Assembly: GCF_017255415.1 (NCBI RefSeq)
Contig: NZ_JAFJZZ010000002.1
Span: 186,001-250,000 of the forward strand
Length of the DNA stretch: 64,000 bases
DNA from: Clostridium aminobutyricum
GTDB lineage: Bacteria; Bacillota; Clostridia; Peptostreptococcales; Anaerovoracaceae
Reading direction: 5' to 3'
This document shows, piece by piece, positions 34,935 through 42,929 of the stretch. Made by a program: the position numbers and the translations under genes. Each line of letters starts with the position of its first letter. The stretch's first letter is position 1. Below the pieces are notes generated by a model, which was given only the letters and a program-made list of their open reading frames with translations, did no database searches and was not told the DNA's origin.

Positions 34935-35813
34935 CTATGCATATACTTGATGCTGTGCACCTTCGGCAAGGGCAGAAGATGGGGTCGAGGTTGATACCGT
35001 GATGTTGTGTTCACCAAATACCTTATACGATCGATACGTTGGTTTATCAGTATTAAAGATTAATTGATTCGTAATATCTAGATTCGACCTGACCACAAGC
35101 TGGCATTGTTTTCCGTCTATATCATAGTCACGTAAACTTGTTCCATAATCATTGGAAAAGTCACTAGTTGCGTCTTTAGCGATCCTAGCAAACATTTTAG
35201 TATTATCACCATTTTTGAAAGAAATAGCGGGCGAATCTCGTGATATAATTATATTCCCACTCAACGTTCCACCAATTAAAGGTAATACATCTGCTTTTTT
35301 GGGTATCTGCCCACTATCCCATGCAGTTACATAACCTTCAGCATCAATTGCAGTTGACTTATAAATACTAAATGAGCCAGTTGACAAAAGCATTAGCAAT
35401 AGCACTGGCTTAGTATTATCAACCGCCTTCCATTTTGATGTACTTTGCTCAAAAGTACAATTAAACATTAGTGTTGTAGAATCTGAATCTTTTTGATTTA
35501 TTGATTTACTTAAGAAAATATTGAGTTCAGAGACATCTTCTGTTGTAGCAAAGATCGTTTTGAGCAAAGCCTTTAGATTTGAAAACGAAAGCTTCTTAGT
35601 TCTACCACTATCAACACTATCGATCATTGGCAGCGCATCCGCATCTACTAAAGTTAGCTTCTCTGTTGCACTTTTTAAGATAGCTTCTTTTTCCTCTTCT
35701 AAAGCCGTTAGACTTGTATCAATAATATCCATGTTTGCATTAATGACGCTTATCTCTGCGAATTCATCGTCCGTTGGCTTTACTAGATTATAATTTGTTG
35801 TATTTGTTGCCAT
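34935..35813 (-). CDS. tail fibre protein
   Basis: A 292-residue fibre with the shared N-terminal module (TTNYNLVKPTDDEF, VINANMDIIDTS), a helical stalk with LKSATEKLTLVDADALPMIDS, a middle strand region, and the C-terminal SSALAEGAQHQVYA also found in the fibre at 21446. Together with the two genes after it, it forms the same three-gene cassette seen at 20422-22102. AGAGGTG precedes the ATG. Confidence 0.8.
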   Translation of the reverse strand: MATNTTNYNLVKPTDDEFAEISVINANMDIIDTSLTALEEEKEAILKSATEKLTLVDADALPMIDSVDSGRTKKLSFSNLKALLKTIFATTEDVSELNIFLSKSINQKDSDSTTLMFNCTFEQSTSKWKAVDNTKPVLLLMLLSTGSFSIYKSTAIDAEGYVTAWDSGQIPKKADVLPLIGGTLSGNIIISRDSPAISFKNGDNTKMFARIAKDATSDFSNDYGTSLRDYDIDGKQCQLVVRSNLDITNQLIFNTDKPTYRSYKVFGEHNITVSTSTPSSALAEGAQHQVYA

Positions 35814-35864
35814 TAAATCACCTCTCTTGTATTTAATTGTCTACATATAAGCTTATCCCCCTTG

Positions 35865-35889
35865 TCCCTACCTTCACTAGGGATTTTTT
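35865..35889 (+). terminator. terminator-like hairpin on the plus strand within the fibre array
   Basis: TCCCTA and TAGGGA pair around an 8- to 10-base loop and are followed by TTTTTT on the plus strand. No plus-strand gene lies upstream, so it could stop antisense transcripts of the fibre genes. The gap 35814-35982 holds nothing else clear. Confidence 0.35.
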
Positions 35890-35982
35890 ATACTAACAAA
35901 GATCAAAATTTATCTTAAATTCTTATATTTCTGGTATTAGGATAAATTTTATTTTAAAGCCTCTATGATTTTGCGATAATAT

Positions 35983-36264
35983 TTAATGCCTCATCAGAAA
36001 AGAGGCTAACTTTTGTGAGATACTCCTCCCCCTCTTATTTGAGGCACCTGATGAACTAGGTTCATACTCCGTATCAACTAATTCACGTATTCCTACCGCT
36101 TTAATCCATTCTCCATCTTTATATGTATCACCGATACCATAGTCTGCTTCTACTTCGGCTATAATGTAGTGATCTATAAACATATTTGTTGCTATCTCCA
36201 CATTATCAAATACAGCTATATTCTCACATATATTTGTTTCTTTATTTATTAATGCTAAGTTCAT
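35983..36264 (-). CDS. small fibre-associated protein
   Basis: A 93-residue protein starting MNLALINKETNICENIAVFDN, with GIGDTYKDGEW in the centre and a basic Ser-rich end. The DGEW-type text is common in small proteins next to phage fibre genes, including fibre assembly factors. GGAGG precedes the ATG, and it begins 12 bases after the Gly-rich fibre. Function unknown. Confidence 0.65.
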   Translation of the reverse strand: MNLALINKETNICENIAVFDNVEIATNMFIDHYIIAEVEADYGIGDTYKDGEWIKAVGIRELVDTEYEPSSSGASNKRGRSISQKLASFLMRH

Positions 36265-36276
36265 AATGTCCTCCTA

Positions 36277-37695
36277 TTATACTGCTTTATAATATCCTAT
36301 ATAAACCACACCTTGCTTACCTGCACCAGATGTTGGGTTTGTTACTATATAAGCAGATGCACTTGTTGGTAATGTACTCGCACAAGAACCTCCTCCGCCA
36401 CAACCGTATCCCGTAGCAGAGTGAGCTACTGCGACACCAGCGGAAGCACCGCTACCTCCTCCGCTTGATGCTGTTTGTGCCGTGCCTAATGTATAAGATG
36501 AATTGTTTACGCATTGTGTTCCGGCGCCGCTACCTCCAGCAGACAAAGTAATTAAAGAATTAAAATCAAAACCAACTAAAAAATTTGGTGACACTGTACC
36601 AGATGTAGTGTATGTTGCAGCTGCACCAGCATTATTTGTGAATGGATAATTTGAAGATGATTCTGCATTAGGAGAATTAGTACCAGAATATAATGAACCG
36701 CCTACACCAGATGTACAAATACCTCCCAAACCACCACTTGCCGTTACTGTCGCACCATTTGGAAATTTAATAGTTGTGTTTCCACCGCTTTTGCTAGAAC
36801 CGCCTGCACTAATTGCAGAACCACCGCTACCAATAGAAATAGTTAAAATATTTCCAGAAGTAACTTTTATATTATTTAAAACAATAGCACTACCTCCATT
36901 TCCACCTCCGCCACCAGCGCCAGTATATGTATAACTAGAACCAGGATTTGTATATGTAGACAAAACAACGCCTCCTCCACCTCCTCCACCTATTCCTATT
37001 ATATCTATTTTTGTTACACCAATAGGTACAGCCCATGCTTGTGACGAAGTAATGTTTTCAACAGTATATGTAAACATACTATTACCTATTTTCTGTAAAG
37101 CACTATCTACATTAGTCACGCCGAAAAGCGTCTGTGTAGTTGCAGATAAAGTAGTTTCTAATGCAGCTAAATCCTGCCACGTTCCTGTACCATCATCAAT
37201 GTTTTGCAATATCTGCCCCACTATGCCGCCAGAAGGTATGTGTTTATTTCCCGAGTTAATCGGATGAACATAATTATTTTCGTCCACGTACTGCTTATTT
37301 ACAGCATGGGAATCCTGTGTTGGTTCTGGAACGTTTAACTCTCCGTTTATATTGACATTTCCATCCTTATTTATTGAAAGCCTCTCCCCAATTCCACTCT
37401 GTACAATGCTGAGTCGATCCTCTAAGGCTTCTATATGCCATTCTTTTTCGAAATTGCGGAAAAATTGGAGATGATTATTATCTCCGTTACTAACTAAGGC
37501 AGGGAAGATTTTTACTCCGGTTAGTATCTGTTCTCCATCAAGTTTTACATTCTGAATATCTAAATCTTCTGCATGCTGTTCTATAACTTTCAAAACCTGA
37601 TCCATTTTATCCATATTAACATTTATAACACTAATATCAGCCGTCTCGTTATCAGCCGGTTTTATTAAATTATAATTTGTTGTATTTGTCGACAT
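36277..37695 (-). CDS. tail fibre protein with glycine-rich tip
   Basis: A 472-residue fibre. It has the shared N-terminal module (TTNYNLIKPADNET, VINVNMDKMDQV) and a helical stalk. The domain SGNKHIPSGGIVGQILQN..GTWQDLAALE is shared with the fibre at 38187-39116. The C-terminal about 240 residues are very rich in Gly (GIGGGGGGG, TGAGGGGGNGG and others), as in the Gly-rich tips of some phage fibres that form bundles of polyglycine helices and bind receptors. AGAGGTG precedes the ATG. Confidence 0.82.
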   Translation of the reverse strand: MSTNTTNYNLIKPADNETADISVINVNMDKMDQVLKVIEQHAEDLDIQNVKLDGEQILTGVKIFPALVSNGDNNHLQFFRNFEKEWHIEALEDRLSIVQSGIGERLSINKDGNVNINGELNVPEPTQDSHAVNKQYVDENNYVHPINSGNKHIPSGGIVGQILQNIDDGTGTWQDLAALETTLSATTQTLFGVTNVDSALQKIGNSMFTYTVENITSSQAWAVPIGVTKIDIIGIGGGGGGGVVLSTYTNPGSSYTYTGAGGGGGNGGSAIVLNNIKVTSGNILTISIGSGGSAISAGGSSKSGGNTTIKFPNGATVTASGGLGGICTSGVGGSLYSGTNSPNAESSSNYPFTNNAGAAATYTTSGTVSPNFLVGFDFNSLITLSAGGSGAGTQCVNNSSYTLGTAQTASSGGGSGASAGVAVAHSATGYGCGGGGSCASTLPTSASAYIVTNPTSGAGKQGVVYIGYYKAV

Positions 37696-37751
37696 TCAAT
37701 CACCTCTATTCTTTTGTCTTAATTTCTATGCTTAATGCTATTTAAGTAAGG

Positions 37752-38177
37752 TTATTCATCCTGATACAGTTCCCTAATGTATGCCTTTGCACTCACGATT
37801 AGGGTCGACAATTCATTTGCAATCGTGCTGCCTTCTGCGCTATAGTCCAGCCACTTTTTGTTTGCCTGATCAACAGTGATAGCTGAATTATTATCCCACG
37901 CAATAAGTGCCACCCCCTCGTCTCTATAGAGCATGGTTTCATAGGCTTGTTCACGGAGTTCTACGCTGGTCAGTGTTGGTTCTGGTGGTTTTTCTGTCGG
38001 TATAATATCAATTAGTGTGTCATTTCCATCGGTTACAAAGTCATAGGAAGGGGCATAGGCGGATATTTTATTTGCCAGTTCTGTACTATCTTTAACTATG
38101 TATTTTGCTTTTCCTGTCCAATCCTCATTTGGAAACAAATTGTTGGTCTCAAAACCTTTATTTTCATAAACAACCAT
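37752..38177 (-). CDS. fibre-associated protein, perhaps a fibre assembly factor
   Basis: A 141-residue protein with a beta-rich first half and a helical second half (TLTSVELREQAYETMLYRDEG, DQANKKWLDYSAEG). Size, order behind a fibre gene and the helical C-terminus resemble tail fibre assembly or XkdW-like proteins. GGAGG precedes the ATG; 9 bases separate it from the fibre gene upstream. Family not certain. Confidence 0.6.
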   Translation of the reverse strand: MVVYENKGFETNNLFPNEDWTGKAKYIVKDSTELANKISAYAPSYDFVTDGNDTLIDIIPTEKPPEPTLTSVELREQAYETMLYRDEGVALIAWDNNSAITVDQANKKWLDYSAEGSTIANELSTLIVSAKAYIRELYQDE

Positions 38178-38186
38178 AACGTCCTC

Positions 38187-39116
38187 CTATAATATCCTAA
38201 ACGCTAACCATGTCCCAATATTAGTGTTTCCGCCATTGACACCATTTAAACCATTATTTAGCACAAACCCATTAACAACTAGTTTATTTTCATAATTAAC
38301 ATCAGTTGCACCTAAACCTTCTTTATTTGACATCGTAATGCTGGCATTAGGAGTATAAATGTCCATACGTCCCACCCAAGTCTTGTATGAGGCGTTGTAG
38401 CTATAACCAGCCGCCATTACAAGATTCGGACTAAATCCAACATTGATCTCTCTGTTAGCAGTACCATCTGTGGTAAAGTTGCCATAAGCGTACAGATGAT
38501 TGTTACTCAACTTACTCAATGCTCTTACTAAAGTATCAGTCGCCACGATATCACCCATATCATTGGTTTTGCTAAATCCTGTTAGTAGGGCAGAGAGCAA
38601 TCCCCCTTGCATAGTTTTCTGTAGCGCCGCATCCACATTGGCTACACCATATAATGTCTGTACCGTTGCCGACAAAGCAGCCTCCACCGCCACTAAATCC
38701 CGCCATGTTGCAGTACCATCAGCAGTATTTTGTGGTATCTGACCCACCGCTCCCCCTGATGGTAAGTGTTTATTGCCGGAAGTACTTGGATGGATGTACT
38801 TATTGGCTCCGGCTTCTACCCCATCTAATTTGATCTTATCCACTACGCTCATTAATCCTTTTAATGATTGAGTGGCTTCCTTGCTTAAGGCACTGTTAAC
38901 CGCAGAAATGCTATCCGCCAGCACCTTTCCCTGCACCGCATCTAATGCGTGACCTGCTTCGACTGTCGTCAAATTATTTGCTACGGTCACCTTGCTGTTA
39001 TCCAACCCTTTCATGGCTGTATCAATAGCATCCATATTTGCATTAATAACATCAACGTCCACTTTCTCTTTCCCCAATGGTTTAACTAAATTGTAGTTTG
39101 CTGTTTTCGTTGCCAT
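38187..39116 (-). CDS. tail fibre protein of tail set 2
   Basis: A 309-residue fibre directly behind baseplate set 2, starting at TAATG overlap with the XkdU-like gene. It has the shared module (ATKTANYNLVKPLGKE, VINANMDAIDTA), the SGNKHLPSGGAVGQIPQN domain and a C-terminal beta-rich tip (REINVGFSPNLVMAAGYSYN). It ends in GGNTNIGTWLAFRIL, a pattern common at phage fibre ends. Confidence 0.82.
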   Translation of the reverse strand: MATKTANYNLVKPLGKEKVDVDVINANMDAIDTAMKGLDNSKVTVANNLTTVEAGHALDAVQGKVLADSISAVNSALSKEATQSLKGLMSVVDKIKLDGVEAGANKYIHPSTSGNKHLPSGGAVGQIPQNTADGTATWRDLVAVEAALSATVQTLYGVANVDAALQKTMQGGLLSALLTGFSKTNDMGDIVATDTLVRALSKLSNNHLYAYGNFTTDGTANREINVGFSPNLVMAAGYSYNASYKTWVGRMDIYTPNASITMSNKEGLGATDVNYENKLVVNGFVLNNGLNGVNGGNTNIGTWLAFRIL

Positions 39117-39742
39117 TAAATCACCTTCCTTGTATTTAATTCATCCCATGTCTTTGCTTCTACTTGATCCCATGTCATAGCATTGGCATCCTGCCATCTT
39201 GTGTAGGGGTTTTCCAGAATTCTCGTCTTTAATTCACCCCAAGTTCCTGTTTTTATAGTCCCCCATGTGACTTCTTTTACCTCTCCCCACGTGTTATAGT
39301 TATACTCTACTCTATAACTCAAGTGAGCAGGCTTGATGGTATCGATGGTATGTTTAAAAGTTTCTATATAATCTGGTATCCCTTTCACACCGATAAACCG
39401 TACGACAAACTTATAGTTCGGATTGTCTTCGATCACTTCGATCTCCGCATTGGTATAAGCCAATGCCGTATTTTTAATCATCTCGATCGTGCAGGTTCCG
39501 GTTCCCCTCATCTTGGATTTGATCAGCTCCCGTCGTTCCTGATAGGCCTTTGATATATCTGTGGTTATATTCAATTCTTTTTCCCAGACACTCAGTCCCC
39601 ATGTGGCCGTATCAACAAAAAATTGACTTTCCAAATCTGATATAGCGTAATTGTTGGCATTGATCTCATCGGTAAAAGCTTTTAATAGCGCTGCAAAAAC
39701 TTTGCTGTCCTTATAATAGCTTGGCATGTAATCCAGCAACAT
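39116..39742 (-). CDS. baseplate protein, XkdU-like (tail set 2)
   Basis: A 208-residue DUF2313-type protein: LLDYMPSYYKDSKVFAALL at the start and SKAYQERRELIKSKMRGTGT in the centre. The C-terminus has a run of short repeats, each built on W-x-x-(V/I/L)-x-x-x-T-W (for example WGEVKEVTWGTIKTGTWGEL). Counterpart of 22102-22644, which lacks this Trp-rich tail. It overlaps the baseplate J gene by 1 base. Confidence 0.82.
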   Translation of the reverse strand: MLLDYMPSYYKDSKVFAALLKAFTDEINANNYAISDLESQFFVDTATWGLSVWEKELNITTDISKAYQERRELIKSKMRGTGTCTIEMIKNTALAYTNAEIEVIEDNPNYKFVVRFIGVKGIPDYIETFKHTIDTIKPAHLSYRVEYNYNTWGEVKEVTWGTIKTGTWGELKTRILENPYTRWQDANAMTWDQVEAKTWDELNTRKVI

Positions 39743-40785
39743 TATGACAACACCACCGTTCCGATGACAGGAAGCTCCGTATCCGATAAAATAACATTTC
39801 TTGCTTCACCGTTTAGTTCTAAATCAGAATAATCCATCACCCCATAGATATCGTACAAAATGCTTCCTATCCTTGCGTAGCTGATGTACGTCTGATTCAG
39901 TGCAGTTTCTTTAAAATACGCATTTATTTCGCTCTGGAAGCTGCTGTTCACCTGTTCAATCGTTGTTGTATTTCCTAAAATCACAATGCTTGCCGTAATA
40001 TCAATGTTTTTTTCTGCCACACTTTCTGTGGTCACTGTTGCACCGACAGGCCGCTGTGTTTCAATATAGGCAGCTACACTAGCCACCAACTGACTATCTG
40101 CTGCACGTTTATTACTGTCGCAGATTACTACTTTGACCGTTCCCGGGCCGTTCCACGTGGGAAATATTTTAGCGCCCCCCACTCCCGTTACAGACTTAGC
40201 CCATTGTTCATAATGTGAAGCATTGCCCGATGTAGACGGGGTATTCACTTTGTCATGATACCGATCTCTTAAACCTTTATCTGTTTCTGCATCATAGCCG
40301 CTTGTAAAGGTTTCCGGATTGGTAACGGCTATAAGCCCTTCTATCGTGATTGGAAAATACTTAATTGCATTGGCGGCTACATTACCGATACTGCCGTTAT
40401 CTTCGCATTCCACACTAACCAAAGCGGTTCCGCTTTCTCCAATGATTGCACTTTCCGTAGTCACAAACGTCACCAACTCTGTGGCTACAGATATGCCTTT
40501 TTGTACCGTGGCTCCGATGGCTCCGGTTATCTGAACCTTACCCGTTGCCTTCGTTGCAGCCTTACGACTCAGTCCAAGTTCCGCACATTTGCGATCCAGA
40601 TATGCTCCGGTTGCAGTATCGACAAAAGCATGTTCTAGAATGGTATCCTGACTGCTATATGATTTTTCTAACTCAATTGCTACAGGAGCAATCGCATCAA
40701 AGAAAAAACTGCCCTCGGATTTATCATAATCATTGCTAATATCGGCAAGCATTCTTGTTTTTAATGTTTCTTTTGTTATTGTCAT
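39742..40785 (-). CDS. baseplate J-like protein, XkdT-like (tail set 2)
   Basis: A 347-residue gpJ/XkdT-family wedge protein with KSEGSFFFDAIAPVAIELE, YLDRKCAELGLSRKAATKA and NTPSTSGNASHYEQWAKSVTGVGGAKIFPTWNG-type blocks, collinear with the set 1 copy at 22641-23663. GGAGGTG precedes the ATG. Confidence 0.9.
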   Translation of the reverse strand: MTITKETLKTRMLADISNDYDKSEGSFFFDAIAPVAIELEKSYSSQDTILEHAFVDTATGAYLDRKCAELGLSRKAATKATGKVQITGAIGATVQKGISVATELVTFVTTESAIIGESGTALVSVECEDNGSIGNVAANAIKYFPITIEGLIAVTNPETFTSGYDAETDKGLRDRYHDKVNTPSTSGNASHYEQWAKSVTGVGGAKIFPTWNGPGTVKVVICDSNKRAADSQLVASVAAYIETQRPVGATVTTESVAEKNIDITASIVILGNTTTIEQVNSSFQSEINAYFKETALNQTYISYARIGSILYDIYGVMDYSDLELNGEARNVILSDTELPVIGTVVLS

Positions 40786-41213
40786 AGTATTACTTCACCT
40801 CCTGTCGTTCCATATACCGTTTCTACGGTAAAACTGCACGTTAGCTTCCTTTTATTCTTTTCAAATTCAAAAGTATGCACCCTGGTAATATCCGTATTGC
40901 GGGCTAATGCTTCCTTTATTTCTCTTTCCAGTTCAATTTGCACAAAGTCCGTGGAATAGCCGCTTGTTACAAAATCTTTTAACTTGACTCCATACTCTTG
41001 GGATTCATCGGTTTCATAGATCTTGAACTTGCCCTTTTCCGTGTTTAGTACTTTTTTAATCCAACCCTTAACAGCACCCAGTCCGCTTACAGCGGTTACT
41101 TTGCCGTCAACGGTGACAAAATCTCCTCGTTTGAAGTCAAATAAAAAAGAGGTTCCCATGTTGGTCTCCTCTTCCGTGACTGCTATTTCCGTTATTTCTG
41201 TGTTCGGAAACAT
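40782..41213 (-). CDS. XkdS-like baseplate protein (DUF2634, tail set 2)
   Basis: A 143-residue gp25-like/XkdS protein with TSFLFDFKRGDF, KFKIYETDESQEYGVKLKDF and NTDITRVHTFEFEKN. It matches the set 1 protein at 23663-24058 in order and size, with overlaps of 1 and 4 bases to its neighbours. Confidence 0.85.
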   Translation of the reverse strand: MFPNTEITEIAVTEEETNMGTSFLFDFKRGDFVTVDGKVTAVSGLGAVKGWIKKVLNTEKGKFKIYETDESQEYGVKLKDFVTSGYSTDFVQIELEREIKEALARNTDITRVHTFEFEKNKRKLTCSFTVETVYGTTGGEVIL

Positions 41214-41530
41214 TAAATATCACCTACCTTATCAATTATGAAATAGATCGCATTGTTTATGCTTGGTATAACGATTATTTTATCCCCACTGTGTAATAAT
41301 TCTTCCACGGTATGCAAATGCTCTCCATGATCTCCTACCTGTGCACTGCTTGTGTCGTAGGTAGTCAATAAGTGATTGGCTACTACTAGGTCTGATTTAT
41401 CAAAGATAAAACCATTCACCGTAATTTTTAGATTAGGAGGTGGTGATAGAACCTTGCCGACACTAATCCCTTGCAGGGTCGGATTATTCCTTTCTTTAAA
41501 TAGTTTTGCCAGTTCTGTTATAGAATCCAT
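41213..41530 (-). CDS. XkdR-like protein (DUF2577, tail set 2)
   Basis: A 105-residue beta-rich protein, MDSITELAKLFKERNNPTLQ at the start and EELLHSGDKIIVIPSINNAIYFIIDKVG at the end. It fits the DUF2577/XkdR hub family and holds the same place as 24055-24384. GGAGGGGG precedes the ATG. Confidence 0.8.
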   Translation of the reverse strand: MDSITELAKLFKERNNPTLQGISVGKVLSPPPNLKITVNGFIFDKSDLVVANHLLTTYDTSSAQVGDHGEHLHTVEELLHSGDKIIVIPSINNAIYFIIDKVGDI

Positions 41531-41531
41531 A

Positions 41532-42512
41532 CTATACCCCCTCCAGTTCCAAACTTGTTGTGTGTATTGTTCCGATACTATGATTGGCCGACTTTATTTT
41601 ATATTTACCTACCAGATTAGTGATAGGCTCATTTAGTTGAATAGTGCGCCCTGCTCTCAGGTCAAAGTGCCCCAGAACTTCAATACTTCCTTCAACCGGC
41701 ATTTTGTTTAGCTCTTTCAGTAAATTCTTAGCGATGTTTTTAGCCTGAGCGATATCCTTATCTTCAAGGCTTCTTGTTTCTTCCAATACTCCATAACGCA
41801 CTATTGAATCTGGATCTGTTACTTGGTCGCTGAATCTTACTTTGTCCTCATTACCCACGTATACTCTAATGCTGTTTTTGAGTTCCTCCATGCTGGCTTT
41901 TTTAGACGGATTACTAATGGTCTTGCTGATGTCAACCGGAGGAAGATTATCTGCAACCTTTATTTTCAAATTCAGCGGCGATTCGGTATCTTGACGAATA
42001 TAAAACTTCCCTTTGTCCATCTCCATTACATACTTGGCACGAGTTGTATCAGTAACTTGCTGTATAATATCCTTGAGAATTTCGGATACCTCTTGATCAA
42101 AATACACTTTTTTTATAATCGTCGGCATATTAGCAATACCTCCAATAGGTATTCTAAAGTAATTTAATAACATTTTGATAGCATTATCTGCTCGAATGCT
42201 ATTGAACTGTTGGATCGTCTTGGACTTATTTAAGTAAAAGGCATAGTCAAAGCATGAAAACGATTGTGCCTTTTCATTTCTTGTTTTCTCTACTATAATT
42301 CCCCTAAAAACCTCTTGTTTATCAGCATCTTGCAATATTACTCTATCACCGGCATTTACTTCAAATTTAGGATAGTAATAGGTGTCCGAATAAGCGATTT
42401 CAAAATCAAGCTGATCTCCTAGCGTGTCCAGACTACTGCTTAGAGAAATGTTGCCCACCATTGAACTAATATCTTTAGAACTATTATCTTCTTTGATTAT
42501 CTGTAAAATCAT
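41532..42512 (-). CDS. tail hub protein, XkdQ-like (tail set 2)
   Basis: A 326-residue hub protein of the XkdQ/gpD type with KDISSMVGNISLSSSLDTLG, GDRVILQDADKQEVFRGII and a C-terminal GHFDLRAGRTIQLNEPI. It corresponds to 24381-25319 and should join the tube end to the baseplate. AGGTGAG precedes the ATG. Confidence 0.85.
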   Translation of the reverse strand: MILQIIKEDNSSKDISSMVGNISLSSSLDTLGDQLDFEIAYSDTYYYPKFEVNAGDRVILQDADKQEVFRGIIVEKTRNEKAQSFSCFDYAFYLNKSKTIQQFNSIRADNAIKMLLNYFRIPIGGIANMPTIIKKVYFDQEVSEILKDIIQQVTDTTRAKYVMEMDKGKFYIRQDTESPLNLKIKVADNLPPVDISKTISNPSKKASMEELKNSIRVYVGNEDKVRFSDQVTDPDSIVRYGVLEETRSLEDKDIAQAKNIAKNLLKELNKMPVEGSIEVLGHFDLRAGRTIQLNEPITNLVGKYKIKSANHSIGTIHTTSLELEGV

Positions 42513-42520
42513 CTGCTCAC

Positions 42521-42919
42521 CTACATAAACCTAAATTCTTTCAATTCTAACGAATATTGAATATAATTTGTGCCGGCCCTCAGTCCATATTCAAAAGTAT
42601 CAATTGTCACTGGCATATTAATAGGTGTTTCAGTGATAACTAGCCTGAACGGTAGTTTTCTGTCACGTAAATTTTCAAGTTCATTTACATATTCCCAGCC
42701 AAACATTTCATTGCTTTTAGAATAGGATACCGCTTTTTCAGGAAAGAAGCTTGAGAAACTAAGACTTTTAAGACCTTTATTTCCTATCAAATTTACCTCT
42801 CCAAGGCCAATTGTCTGATATGTTTCGTTTTGCTCAGGAGATTGAATCATTACTTCAGAAGGTAAAACAGGTAAATGAATTACTTTTTCTCGATTATTAA
42901 TACTTAATATAATTTCCAT
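42521..42919 (-). CDS. XkdP-like tail protein without LysM (tail set 2)
   Basis: A 132-residue protein; the ATG at 42919 follows GGAGGGGAG. The text HLPVLPSEVMIQSPEQNETYQ and LKSLSFSSFFPEK matches the tail domain of XkdP-type proteins. It ends after this domain (ELKEFRFM), so the LysM found in the set 1 counterpart is absent. Placed right behind the tape measure gene. Confidence 0.82.
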   Translation of the reverse strand: MEIILSINNREKVIHLPVLPSEVMIQSPEQNETYQTIGLGEVNLIGNKGLKSLSFSSFFPEKAVSYSKSNEMFGWEYVNELENLRDRKLPFRLVITETPINMPVTIDTFEYGLRAGTNYIQYSLELKEFRFM

Positions 42920-42929
42920 ATCTCCCCTC

